DNA of 64,000 bases from Heloderma charlesbogerti (taxonomy: Eukaryota; Chordata; Lepidosauria; Squamata; Helodermatidae): positions 329,501 to 393,500 of the forward strand of contig JANEZZ010002678.1 of assembly GCA_026122225.1 (NCBI GenBank), in the 5' to 3' direction. The notes beneath the pieces were generated by a model. The model made no database searches. It had not been told where the DNA came from and saw only the letters and a list, made by a program, of their open reading frames with translations. Positions 22,301-33,604 of the stretch are shown piece after piece. How positions within the stretch are numbered: the first letter of the stretch is position 1; the number at the start of each line of letters is the position of its first letter. The translations under genes were made by a program, and so were the position numbers.

Positions 22301-22443
22301 CTAAGGGTGCAAGCCTATGCATGTTTAGACAGGAAAAAAGGCCTACAAATCCCAGCATGCCCCAGCCAGCCATGCTGGCTGGGGCATGCTGGAAGTTGTA
22401 GGCCTTTTTTCCTGTCTAGACATGCATAGGCTTGCGCCCTAAG
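22301..22443. mobile_element. 143-bp near-perfect palindromic MITE
   Basis: Two arms of about 70 bp (22301-22370 and 22375-22443) are reverse complements with only a few mismatches, separated by CATG. The outer ends read CTAAGGGTGCAAGCCTATGC and GCATAGGCTTGCGCCCTAAG. The innermost words are CCCAGCATGCCCCAGCCAGC and its partner. Its TIR word (CTAAGGG-CAATCCTA type) is related to the element at 41.48-41.93 kb. Confidence 0.88.
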
Positions 22444-24000
22444 TTAAAAAACAAACAAAACACCTGGTACCTGGTACTGTATATGCTGGAATGAGACCGC
22501 TATTTCAAAAGGTTTTAGACAAGGCAGTCACTAGAGCCTACGGAATTGGGTTACTCATTTGTCTTGCTGAATGCCAACTTTTAAAATCCTTGTTTATTTC
22601 TCTTAAAATGAGTTGTGTTTTCCTGGAAATTATTGGAAAGTATGTTGGGCTTGGTACATGTGTGTTCACAGAGCCCTAGCAAGCCCAAGCTCTTCCCCCC
22701 TCAACACACACACATCCTCCCCCAATCCCTAGATGGTTTCACTACAGTTGACTGGTGAAGCATGGGATAGTGTGGAGGCAGTGGAAAGAGCAGCAGCTCA
22801 TGCCGCTTTGTGGGCTCCCAGGGGTCTCACCATAGCCTCCAAGAGGCTTGATAAGTTTCACTTGGAGAACCATACTGATAATCAGCAGAGGCATAAGCCT
22901 CTGGCCCTCTATTTCCAATGGACCTTGGACGCTCTTAGGCAGAGGGGCTGTTTCCTGGATGAAAGAGTGGTTCTTTCTCTGTGTTAATGCAGCTCCTGTC
23001 CTCTCTGCTGTGACTGCCAACAGTCTCATCAATTAGCAGTACCAGTTGTGATAGTGTTTTTGTGTGTGTGAAGGGAACACCTGCCTGCTAGGAACTGGGC
23101 TGTGGCCACGAAACAGTTGTCAGATGGTAACTATAACGTTAATAGATCCCATCCATAGATCTGTCTCTGTATTCAGCTTAGTGCCAGGGCGTTGCGCAGT
23201 CAGACATCTGGCAACTAGATGACCATGGAACTCTTTATCAGTTTGACTTTGGCAGGCAGAAAGTTGCTTCGGTTGTGTGTCTGTGTGCGTGCGCTATGCT
23301 GCACCTAAAAGAACAATCATAATCATGCAAACCTCTTTGTCGTTATTTAGATTACAGTGCTGAAGTAGTCGCCTTTGGCCACTGTTAGCTTGCATTACAC
23401 TTGGACCAATTACCAGTCATGAAAAGTTTCCATATTTTGTTAATTCAGTTTTGTCATACCTGCTTAGGGTACCAACAAATCAATAAAGTATAGTAAACCT
23501 ATTGGCCACTAATTACACTTCTGCTCTCTACTTTTGTCCTGAAATTATAAACTGGGACTAAAAAAACACATGATTAGTTCCATATGCCCAAGGAAGCATA
23601 GAATTTGTGCATATCAAATCAGCAGCTCCTTATACCACAAGGTAAAGTTCTTTTAAAACTGAGAGGAGCATCAAAACTAGTTTCTGACAGGGGTCTGTTT
23701 GGTCATGAAATGTCAGTTGTCTCATTGAGCATGCCCAAGTCCTCAGGCATGCTCGTTTTAGCTTCTGAATCTCAGCAAAGACCTGCTATTTAGACTCTGA
23801 AACAAGTGGGACAGTGATAAGGACCTCTATCTGTGTTTGTAATGCTAATAACTTAGCACTGGCTGTCATAAACAGATGTGCTTTTCTTCTATGTCATAAT
23901 TATCTACTTTATAGAGACAATCCTCAGGGTAGTTCCCAGGGCTGAGTACACGGATCTGAATAGAACTCCGTTCCATTGTCATACATATTCTAATATTGTA
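22444..24000. other. Unassigned DNA
   Basis: No gene, RNA or repeat family was recognised in this 1.5-kb stretch. Confidence 0.4.
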
Positions 24001-24004
24001 TACT

Positions 24005-24037
24005 AAACAAAATAATAGTAATAATAATAATAATAAT
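24005..24037. repeat. (AAT)n microsatellite
   Basis: A run of AAT/TAA units lies next to the 3' end of the antisense BovB fragment, where such tails often grow. Confidence 0.85.
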
Positions 24038-24047
24038 ATGAAAAATT

Positions 24048-24204
24048 CTTGTTGTTGTTGTTCAGTCGTTCAGTCGTGTCCGACTCTTCGTGACCCCCTG
24101 GACCATAGCACGCCAGGCCTTCCTGTCCTGCACTTTCTCCCGGAGTGTGCTCAAGTTCATATTCATTGCATCGGTGATGCTATCTAGCCATCTCATCCTC
24201 TGAA
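24048..24204 (-). mobile_element. 5'-truncated BovB LINE 3' end, antisense
   Basis: About 157 bp match the last part of the full-length copy at 34.26 kb: GTTCAGTCGTTCAGTCGTGT, CTCTTCGTGACCCCCTGGAC and TTCATTGCATCGGTGATGCT in both. ATGAAAAATTCT occurs on the left (24037-24048) and again at about 24231-24242, a probable target-site duplication. Between the truncated 5' end and the right duplication lies about 27 extra bp (GAAAAAATTCAATTTTGAAT and following) that is itself an inverted repeat. Confidence 0.85.
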
Positions 24205-24242
24205 AAAATTCAATTTTGAATTTTTCAGAATGAAAAATTCTG

Positions 24243-24906
24243 GTCCTCTGTAATCTACTGTCAGCTTCTGACTCCTGTTCTCACTACTATGTTTGTTTTT
24301 CATACATGGAGCTGTTTTCATGTGCTGCCCATCCAAAATCCAATTTGGAGACTTAGTTTTAGAGTTTTAGAGACTGTGGGCAGCATCCAGCACTGCTGCT
24401 GTACTCCTGCTTGATGTGATGTGCAAGCGAGGTGCACCCCTCGTGCGACAGGGAGCTAGCAATACAAAAATCATCCCTGGAAACAACTGGAAACAGTTGT
24501 TTCCAGATGGGGACAGATCAGTAGACCTTCCTTCTGCCTGACTGCCCTGTTCCAGAAACGAATGCTTCCTCTCATCTTGGGCTGATTTTAGAACTGCTAG
24601 CTCCCTGTTATGCTAGCGGTGGGTCCTGGGCCTTTTCTCCCACATGGCACATGGGCAGACTTGGATACAGCACTATACTTCCCCTCAACTAAATGCACCA
24701 CAAAGCTGGCACTAAAAGAAAAGGGTAAGACTGTTTGCACATCAAGGCCCCTCATTTTAGCACCGTCTTCCATTTCTACATCACAGTTAATGCAAGACTG
24801 GAGATCTTCATTACTACCCCTTCCACTCCATCCCCTTCAAATGTTTAGTACATAGCACAGGAAAAAATAATTATATTTTCCATTATGTCAGTGAATGAAG
24901 ACATAA
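24243..24906. other. Unassigned DNA
   Basis: No gene recognised. A loose inverted pair (ACAGGGAGCTAGCA near 24448 and TGCTAGCTCCCTGT near 24595) may bound a small palindromic element, but its centre is not clear. Confidence 0.4.
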
Positions 24907-25078
24907 GGGGTAGTGCTATAACTTGGTAGCACAGCACACGTTTTGCATGCAGAAGATCCTAGGTTAATCCCAGCATCGCCGGTTAAGACGATCTCGCCTT
25001 GGAGAGCTACTGCCAGCCAAAGTAGAAAAGATTAAGCTGGATGGATCAGTGGCTGGATTCAGTATAAGGACACTTTGT
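24907..25078 (+). mobile_element. tRNA-derived SINE (squamate type)
   Basis: A head with degraded A-box (ATAACTTGGTAGCACAGCAC), B-box-like CTAGGTTAATCCCAGC, then the body CTTGGAGAGCTACTGCCAGC, AAGCTGGATGGATCAGTGGC and CTGGATTCAGTATAAGGACA. Same family as 37.94-38.46 kb. Confidence 0.75.
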
Positions 25079-25464
25079 ATGTTCATATAATCAAGACCAA
25101 ACCAAAAAAAGCATTTGCAAGTGACAAATTTTCATGGCTTTCAAAAGCCCTCCCAAAATAACTAATGACACAAATAATTTTTTTTTACCTATTACTGTTA
25201 CTTACAGACACAATACTTACCCTAAGAGCAGGAATCTTAACCATGACACCTTAACCAAGATGTCCATCTACATGGAGACGGTTTCTGAGGGGATTCTGTT
25301 TTTTCATGAAATCAGGTTTACTTCTCCCATGGCAAATGTAGTCAGTAAAGTGGTGTATCCATTGAAAAAAAAAACACTTTCATGGGGCAAATGGCACCTG
25401 AAGCCATGTTAGATGGGGGTTGGGTGGGCGGAGTCCCACAAGTTGAACTGAACATCAAGGACTG
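25079..25464. other. Unassigned DNA
   Basis: Nothing recognised. Confidence 0.4.
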
Positions 25465-25950
25465 TGTGGGGCAGCGAATGAGCGGAGGCTTGCTCTCTGC
25501 CCCCCTTCTCCCCTCCCTCCCCCTCCCCCGGCCCAGTGAAGTGCAATGAAGGACAGGTTACTTCTGAGTAGACACCTCTCCTCTGTGTCCACCCTTTCTC
25601 AGTGAGATTAGGGGTCATTTGGGGGCAAGCAGCTTTTAAAATCAGTAAGGTTCTGTGTACCTTCGCAATTCCATAAGAGTGAGCTTTAAAACGGCAGGCT
25701 TGCTCCCCCCCCCCCATGATGTGCAATACAGAATGAGTTACTTCCAAACAGACATGTTAAGCTGACACCTCTCCTCCATAAGGGCTACTTTTTAAGCTCA
25801 TTTGTTGGTCTGGGGATTTAAAAAAAAGCAGGCAAAGGAATTCTGCTGACCCCTCTTTCTCCTTGTATTCAGTAAAGTGCAGTTGAAGGCAATGGGTTCC
25901 TTCTGAATAGACATGTTTAGCTCACTCCTCCCATGTCCACCCTTTCGTGA
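25465..25950. repeat. Three-unit degenerate tandem repeat
   Basis: Three successive blocks share an order of words. The first is a C-rich run, then AAGTGCAATGAAGGACAGGT, TACTTCTGAGTAGACA and CACCTCTCCTCTGTGTCCAC (about 25490-25600). The second is a C-run, then GATGTGCAATACAGAATGAG, TTACTTCCAAACAGACATGT and CACCTCTCCTCC (about 25706-25780). The third is AAAGTGCAGTTGAAGGCAAT, then TCCTTCTGAATAGACATGTT and CTCCTCCCATGTCCACCC (about 25873-25945). Units are spaced about 180-200 bp and strongly diverged. Confidence 0.65.
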
Positions 25951-28900
25951 TGGAACTTTCCCTTCCACCAATCAGGCTGCTCTCCCCAGCCTGCACCAAA
26001 GGCATTTAAGGTCATACAGACTCTCAAACCACACTGAAGCCGCCACAACGGGAAAATCCATCACAAAACGAGTTTGCAATAAAGCGGTTTTAAAGCATGA
26101 AAAGCTCTGCTTCCTACAGAGAGGGACATACATCATGTGCCATGATCCCCTTGGAAGCACAGTAGAACTGGAGTAAATGCCCCATGTGCATGGGGCCCAG
26201 AGTTACCTTCCTAAATCTTTCCATGTCCATTACATTTCACATGCTTAAGACATTCGTGTCTGTTTCCTGTCCTAAATTCTTGAATACCAGATATGTGCAT
26301 GGTTAGATAGTGCTTGTCTTTTATCCCAATGGATACAATTTGAGATAAATCACTGAACATCCATTAGGTGATGACAATTTTCAGTGGGATACTTGAATCC
26401 AACATAAATCTGTAGCTACACTTATTTCACAGGTTAGTTTACCATAACAGAATATTTGATCATTATCCTGTTATGCAAAGTATTTCATACTGCTCATCAA
26501 TGTAAATGTTGGTGTAAAATTCTCTGCTTGCAGTTCTGTTCTTTTCCATGTTTCGTTTTTATTTGCATTTCATAGTAAACAATAACACAGAGAATAATGC
26601 TTAAACTGACCCCTAGTCTGTTCTTTGCTTTCCATCATTCCTAATGTGCCAGACAATTGCTGCTTTTAAACTGTCCCTAAAGAAGACACAAATAATACTA
26701 AGAATTTGTTGCCAGCATTTCTTCTGGAATTTTTCTGTGTTGGAGGTGGCCATGGATGGAATGTGATACATTACAATAGGACAAAATATGTCCACTTCAA
26801 ATAGTCAAGCGCTGATTGGCATCAAGCTGTCTAGTATATCTTCAATTCAACAGTGCTTAGCCCTCCATATATAATGACCAATAAATTTTTTTAACCACTG
26901 CCCTCAGCAGTGATAGATATGGGTTCCACATCTCCAAAGGTGATGGTGTGGAATCATAAAGGTCTAGACACCAAGCCTGGGACATATGAGAAGAAAGCTG
27001 CATATTATCATTACTAGCTCTTTAAACAAAGCATTTCTGGGCCTGAAAGTTATACAAAGAGGTTCTTCAGGATCCTGAAGCCTATTTTTAGCAGCAATGG
27101 ATTCCAGGTTTCTTGACAATAGGAATTTAGATGAAGGGGTTAACGATTGCATTTGCTAGGGCTATGTATACTCCAAAATATTTTGCATGTCTCAAAAAAT
27201 CTCACTTCTTCTCAGCTTCTCAACATTAAGTTGGAAGAGAGGTGGATTGTGATGGTATGCAAAACTAGCAACTTCTGCTTGTGACATCTGGGAGAAAAGG
27301 GGAGGCTGACATAAACTCAGTTGTGGTGTAAATACACCCTAAATGTTTCCTTGGAGCAGTTTGGGAAGGAGTGGTCCCTGAATCTGTCACTCAGCCAGGA
27401 GGCAGAGAAACCTCCCACCAGAGAATGTGGCTTCCAGGAGATTGTGAGGGGTATTTCAGTTGCTGCGCCTCAGCCTTCCCTGAGCTTGACACTTTGAGGA
27501 ATATTGCAACTTCATCCGCAAGTTACTGGAAGGGGGCAGTGTTGCAAGTCCTTCATTGCTGGGAGCACTTGTGTTTGCTTTCTTGCTCCTGCCTGTGTAA
27601 TGGAACACAAAATGGACTGAACTAACTTTAAAAAAACAAAACAAAAACCCTCTACACTGTACCTGCATTTTATATGCAGGAACATGTATAAGTAAAACCA
27701 TTTTATCTTTCCTTCACCAAAGAAGGATGTGGTCTCCTTTTATTAAGATAGCCCTTGTGCATGCGGGACTGGTAAACGCTCGTTCTGTTTTGCCTTTTAT
27801 TTTTCTCTGCTAATTGCCTTTCTAACAGGAGGCATCATTATTAATAATCCCATCAGGCACCTGCCTCCATTTATTTATTTAAAAGATGCCTTACTCCCAT
27901 GAAGCAGGAACAAAGGTGATAGCAACATGTCAATAAAATTGCTGCATCCCAGGCAGGGCCCGCATTGAAGGTAGGCATGGTTGGGACTGGCTGAGTGCCC
28001 ACATACAAAACGCATATATAAAGATCAGAAACTCAAATATAAACATCATAATGCATACAGCTCTAATACTGGCATTTTTGCTTTTCTAAGCAATGGGTCC
28101 AATTGGTAAAATATTTTCAGCAGAGAAAAATGCCTGTAGATATTTGATGTAGAAAGACACATAACCCAGATGTCACAATAACTATGGAAAATAAAAAGAA
28201 TACATTTTCCTGATCAGCAGTGTAGGGCTGCAAATGACGAGAACGCAGCCTAATTTGGAGGAAAGGCACAAAAAGCAATGCAGAGTGGCTCCTGTTTTTG
28301 CCACTTGAGGCATTAATATCAACAAAAACGGACCACCACAAGGCCACATATGATAGGCAAGTGTGAAAAATACCATCCTGGATGCCAGCTATTCACACCA
28401 CTACCTCTGAAATTATTCTTGTATGAGAGAACTGATGTCCATTTTATTAGTACAAATAAAGGGAGTTCTCTCCCACTTAGTTATATCCAGAAGGGCAATA
28501 GGCCATAAATCAACTCATGGCATGATTTTCCTTTGCCAGTCCATCAGCATAATTCTTTTGGCTGTCAGTGCTACTCTCAGGAGCCATCTCAAGTCCCATT
28601 TATTCAAATTAGATAGAGAATTGGTGCATCCTCCTACCCACACTGCTACAGATTTGTCTAAATTGATTTTCTAAGACTCACTCAATTTGTCTAAAAACCC
28701 ATTCCAGAAACTGGCTTGTCTCTCTTCCGACGTCTAAGAACTGAGAAACATCTCATAATATTTTAAGAATTCTGTAAAAGCCTAATCTGTTGTGAAACAA
28801 GAGAAAATTTAGAATTAATATATGCTCCCCAGATTTTTTTTCTTCTTTTATTTATTTGGACCAAATTTCTGATTCATTAAATTGTAATTTTCCAATGATG

Positions 28901-29267
28901 GAGAGAAAGAATAGCAATAAGAGATACCTGTACTATTTTTGAAAGCCTTGGAGCAAGTTTCTAATGGCTTTTGTAGCTAGTTTGTGGGACTGACCTACAC
29001 CAAAGTTTTGTTTGAAGGGATTGTGTTATTGTTATAATTTATTATTAATATTTTCATTCTGTCTTATTTGCTAAAATTGCCATCAGCTTGCTGTTTGTTG
29101 ATATTAAAGCATCAAGTTGACTTGTGCCAGCTTGCACTATGACCATATTCTTTTAACTTCTGCTTAAGTGGATACTGTGCTTGCAGAACACCAGATTATC
29201 TGATGCCCAAAATATTATCTTTTGTCTTCATGAGCTTGGCTTCCTTTTCTCCCAGGTATCATTTTGG

Positions 29268-29270
<3 letters not shown>
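25951..29270. other. Long unassigned stretch
   Basis: 3.3 kb without a recognisable gene or repeat family. The sequence is AT-rich, with short chance frames only. About 27715-27900 looks less decayed (TTTATTAAGATAGCCCTTGT, CATCATTATTAATAATCCCA) and could be a conserved non-coding element, but nothing in the sequence alone proves it. Confidence 0.35.
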
Positions 29271-29321
<51 letters not shown>

Positions 29322-29394
29322 CATACATACATACATACACATACATACATACATACATACATATACACACACACACACATACATACACATACAG
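29271..29394. repeat. Compound (TA)n-(CATA)n-(CA)n microsatellite
   Basis: Runs of TA change into TACA/CATA units and then CA units over about 124 bp. Any open frame through it is an artefact. Confidence 0.95.
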
Positions 29395-29939
29395 AAAAAT
29401 GTGCGCTCTCTTGTTTCAAGCATACTGAATTACTGTAGTTGCAACAACTCATACAGAAGCTTTCCAAACACCTCTCTCTGCCTTCCCAACAAATATAAAG
29501 GTTTACCTTTGTGAGATTTTTTTTTTTTAGAAGGTCCTTATTCTTTAAGGCAAAAGTGCTATTTCTTCTGAAGTTTCCTAATCATTCTGGTAGTGCAACT
29601 TACAATGATCATAATCTTGTACATCAGGGTTGTCATATAGGAGTCACAAATTTCAGTCAGATTTAGGCAATCATAATTGTATAGAAAATTGTTCTCAGTA
29701 TGAAATACAAATGGACAGAAGATGAGACTTGAAAGCAGGAGACTTCCGTCCTGTGGCCTTGGCCGTCATCACATCTAACAGGTCACTTCATGTGTTGCCT
29801 TTTTCCTGAACAGAGAGCATTCCCATGCAGAAAATCACATTCATTCGCATGGAGATAATCACCAGTATTCCCATGTGTGCATTTCATGGTGTGTGCATGC
29901 AATGAAGCACATGCCAATCTACTAGTGGGTTGAATATTA
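29395..29939. other. Unassigned DNA
   Basis: Nothing recognised. Confidence 0.4.
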
Positions 29940-30118
29940 TTTCCTATCCAGAAGTATTCCCATGGGGTGACCTGGGTTCAAGTCCCCACTCAGCCATGAA
30001 GCTCGCTCTGAGCCTAACCTACCTCGCAGAGTTGTTATGCAGATAAGATGGAGAGGAGGAAGATCATGAATGCCAGCTTCGGTTCCTTGGAGATCTAAAT
30101 GTAATAAATAAATAAATG
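29940..30118 (+). mobile_element. MIR-like tRNA-derived SINE
   Basis: CCTGGGTTCAAGTCCCCACT (B-box region), CAGCCATGAAGCTCGCTCTG, AGCCTAACCTACCTCGCAGA, GTTGTTATGCAGATAAGATG and an (AAAT)n tail follow the MIR/CORE-SINE order. The A-box end is missing or decayed. Confidence 0.75.
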
Positions 30119-31717
30119 GTTGTTGGCTAAATTTCCCATATGAAAAAATGGAATAACAAGAGGTCAAAGACCATACAATCCAGCACGCAGTTAAGCTATA
30201 TCTCATTGAAATCAATGAGATTTAAGCCTCCTAAGTGTGTGCAGGATAGAAACCAATAGAGATTGAACAGCAAAATGCTAATTAAAAGTGGTATATTAAA
30301 AAAAAACACTGTAGCAGAAAGTAGAAACACACAGACTCCGACATTTAGGATAAAGAAATGAATATAGATATACGTAAGTGTCAAAGTACTTGCTATCTAT
30401 ACAAGAAACTCAGAAGCCATTAAAGCAATTGGCGTACTGCTGTGATCGGTTCAGATCAACAATCTGATCCATACTCAGTGTTGCTGCAAAGTTATTTCTG
30501 TCATTTAAATGGAGAAGATCGTACATCTTCTGATTCTATTCAGGTCCATTGTATGGTAGCCATTTGTTTCGGATTAGCCACTGCCGGTTTCATTTCACAT
30601 GTGCTTTATAAATATCTCGTGAAGGAGAGGAGATTCTCTGCTTAATATTGTTGCTCCCAAATGATCTCTGCCTTATAGAATAACTTTCTGGGCTACGCCC
30701 TCTGGGATCAAGGAACCATTTAAAGTCTCTGAAATTCAGTATTTTAACAAGGATTTAATTACAAAGGTAAGTGTATGCACCTGCTAAGGCATCCCTAATT
30801 ATTTGATAATGGAGCAATCTTTCTCAATACAGCCAGTCTTTGTAGTGGTAAGCTACACTAATGAAGCACACTGAGAGAACAAATTCCCCCAATGTTGTAG
30901 GAGCTTATTATTTTTTTAAAAACAAAAACAAAACAAAACAAACCTGTGAAAGACGAAGCAACTGTTTTTTAAATCAACTACCATACTTTTTTTTTTTAAT
31001 GGGAAAAGTGGCCTGTTCAGTTCACACTGATGGTAATTCAAGGTCTGTTTATAGGAGCCTTGTAAAACTGCTTTGAATAATATCATCCTCAGTCACCTCA
31101 CAGATTCACACATTTCAAGGTGTCTTGTGCCTTTTAGAAGTGGCATCTCAAGCTGCTGACTCAGAAACAACCAACAGTGGCGTGCCTTTGATAAAGCTGA
31201 AACCCTTTTCTTCAGTGGCTCGGGCTACCACTGCATGGCCCTCGTTGGTAATGCATTTCTCTTTCACAAACTCACACCCTGGGCTGCAGTCCATTGAATG
31301 CTTGCTGACAGTTTGCTATTGCAGAAAAGCCAGGAGCTAAACTGTAGCATTACAATTTCATCATCTTGGGCTAACAGGAAAAAGCATGGGGGAGGAGAGT
31401 GCGGGAGAGATGACTCCATAAACCAGATGGGTTCCAATACCCTTGTCAGAAGCTATGCTGATCATGCATTGCTTGTTTTTCCCCAGTAACCCCAAACATG
31501 GTCACATTCAAAAAGCAAAGGCATTTGACAACATCAGTTCCATTACAGCTTCCAGTCATCTGCTTTATTGGATTTTGACGGAATTTAGCCAGAACGCTTC
31601 ATTTCCACTAGAATGGTATTAAAAAGTCAGAAACTCAACTGTTGTCAATTTCATTCTACAAGGAATGGAATTTTGATTCTGTTCCTTGTTATACTCATTT
31701 ACCTTACACATCATTAA
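30119..31717. other. Unassigned DNA
   Basis: No gene recognised. About 30190-30245 (TCATTGAAATCAATGAGATT) is a short perfect palindrome probably derived from the CTTACCTGGGAGTAAG repeat family. Confidence 0.4.
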
Positions 31718-31750
31718 TACACACACACACACACACAGAGAGAGAGAGTT
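31718..31750. repeat. (CA)n-(GA)n microsatellite
   Basis: A short CA run followed by a GA run. Confidence 0.9.
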
Positions 31751-31927
31751 CTGCAGAGAGGAAAAGCAAAGTTTGACAAAGCGTAATAATGCAAAGACAA
31801 AGGTTACAGGCTTACACCTTACCCATGCATAAATGCATTCAAAATCAATGACACCTCTCTGTACATAACTGACGGCAGAATTGCACACTAAATGTGCAAA
31901 GCAGAACAAATTAAATGTATGCATTAT

Positions 31928-32137
31928 TAAAATTAATGGGACTCACAGCTCAATCCTACGCATATTTACTAAGAAGTAAATCCCACTATATTCAATGGGG
32001 CTTTCTCCCAGATAGGTGTATATAGGGTTGCAGCCTTAAATGTACATGTATGCTGCAGTGCCCACTTGCCTTGGAGTAAGCCCTATGGAAGTTCATTGGA
32101 GTTTCTTCTGAGCAGACATGCATGGGATTGCAACGCT
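31928..32137. repeat. Two adjacent copies of a short interspersed repeat
   Basis: Copy one (about 31935-32037): CTCAATCCTACGCATATTTA, then ATTCAATGGGGCTTTCTCCC. Copy two (about 32052-32137): CACTTGCCTTGGAGTAAGCC, then TTCTGAGCAGACATGCATGG and GATTGCAA. They are arranged in the same orientation and resemble those near 1922 and 53670. Confidence 0.65.
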
Positions 32138-32603
32138 TGGGGTGTTTCTACATTAAGCAAAACCCGCACAAAAAATCCACATCCTTTCCAGAGCTTCCTG
32201 CTGTCAGTTTCTTAGTGGGACTAGGAAGGGCTTCTTTACATGACAAGCCACATCATTTGAGCTGAGGGAGTGCCTCCCTCCCTGGCATGTGTGCAAACAC
32301 ATGCTCCTGTCAAATCTCATCCTGACCATGCCCCCAACAACCGAAAACAAACACCCACAGCAGGCAGAACAGCGGGTTCTCCCGCTATTGGAGAATTTCA
32401 CAGGGAGGTCATGGAGCTCCTGTTCCGTGGGCTGGAAAAAATACCATATTTTTTGTGTTTGGGGAAAACACGGGATAGGCTGGAGGCAATGGCGGGAGAC
32501 ACCCTGGCGGGTAAGAGCATCATCTAAAGAGCCTGCAAACTTCTGAGAGAGCCATCTCAATAGCAGGATAAAAGCTCCGTGTGATGAACCCTCTGGACTG
32601 TGA
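32138..32603. other. Unassigned DNA, possible decayed MITE
   Basis: Starts with GTGTTTCTACATTAAGC, reminiscent of the hAT-like MITE terminus, but no matching right end was found. A 143-codon minus-strand frame here has no recognisable domain. Confidence 0.35.
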
Positions 32604-33038
32604 AATTGCACACACTTTCCTGGAAATAAACCCATTCAACTTCCTTCTGAGTAGATATGCGCATAGGATTGCTGCATCGGATTGGGCTGTTAGTATACTT
32701 GATTCCTCTAATTATGTCTGCAGTGGAGGCTGTTGGAAGAAGAATGGAACTGTGGCACCTACGCTTGAAGAAAAAAAACATCAGAAATGTTCTGTCCTTT
32801 GAAGGAGTGAGGACTAGGTAGGGATTTCAGGATTTGGTGTAAATATGTATTTGTATATGTAAATACGTACAAATACATAAAACATATGATAGCAGGTCAG
32901 TTGGAGTCTTCGGCTCTGTCAGGATTGCCGATTAAATAACTCTGGTTTGTTATTAGATTGCAGTACTTGCAACGTATTTACATCGGTTGTTTTTGGTTGT
33001 TTCTAATATGTAGGTATATTAGAAGCAGATAATGAGAC
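32604..33038. other. Short interspersed repeat followed by unassigned DNA
   Basis: About 32605-32690 (CTTTCCTGGAAATAAACCCA, CCTTCTGAGTAGATATGCGC, ATAGGATTGC) is another copy of the CTTACCTGGGAGTAAG-type repeat. Nothing was recognised beyond it. Confidence 0.5.
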
Positions 33039-33480
33039 TGTTGGGGAAATCATGGTCCAAAAGACTGGAGGTCACATGCATTCAGAGGATTTAGTGAAGC
33101 CCTTTATTCATGCATGAGGTTGCTCTCCTGAGAGAAGAACAACAACTCCAAAATGGTGGCCCATATACTGCATATATACATATAAGAGGTGGCCTCAAGG
33201 TGGGGCAGTTCTGCCTTCAAGGTGGCCTCATGCAAGGGTTACACAGCCAATAGCAACATTTGGTGGCAACTTACAACCAGTCATATTAAGACATATTATT
33301 AACACAGCAAAGGCTCTGCACATGCTCAGTTATACTTTACTCATGTGGGCACGATGATCTCATCATGACTTTCGGCACATACACAATGGTATCTGTTATC
33401 AGTGACCTGAGTACTTCTAGGTGCTTCTTTGCATGAAGGCAATAGAATTGCGAATGTGCTTTGTCCATCTCCAGCTATTG
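33039..33480 (-). mobile_element. Possible solo LTR, antisense, right end uncertain
   Basis: On the minus strand the sequence has an LTR-like order. A TATA-like TATATGTATATATGCAG is followed by a purine/pyrimidine-mixed leader, then CATGAATAAAGGGCTTC with a polyadenylation signal (AATAAA, complement at 33103-33108). It then ends in CATGATTTCCCCAACA, i.e. a CA terminus at 33039. I could not find the TG end or a target-site duplication, so retroviral versus Ty3-type origin and even LTR identity remain open. No coding remnant is visible. Confidence 0.4.
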
Positions 33481-33524
33481 GAGATCGTCTCTTACTGTTC
33501 ACCCACAGGGGCTTGTTTGCTTGT

Positions 33525-33604
33525 GTGAAGTATTTTTATCCTGTCCCTCAGCCAAAAAGGTTTCCAGAGTGGCTTACATATAATCAGTAAAACAAGATAG
33601 TCCC
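33525..33604 (-). mobile_element. LINE (L2-like) 3'-end fragment, antisense
   Basis: TATTTTTATCCTGTCCCTCA, then AGAGTGGCTTACATATAATC and AACAAGATAGTCCCTG follow the antisense LINE 3'-UTR pattern. It is directly followed by the palindromic array, which probably inserted into it. Confidence 0.5.

Noticed and set aside
29181..29514. Frames encoding alternating I/Y and H/T
   Set aside because: Direct translation of the (TA)n-(CATA)n microsatellite.
32204..32635. 143-codon minus-strand frame
   Set aside because: No domain recognised. The frame spans short-repeat sequence and overlaps equal-length frames on the other strand.
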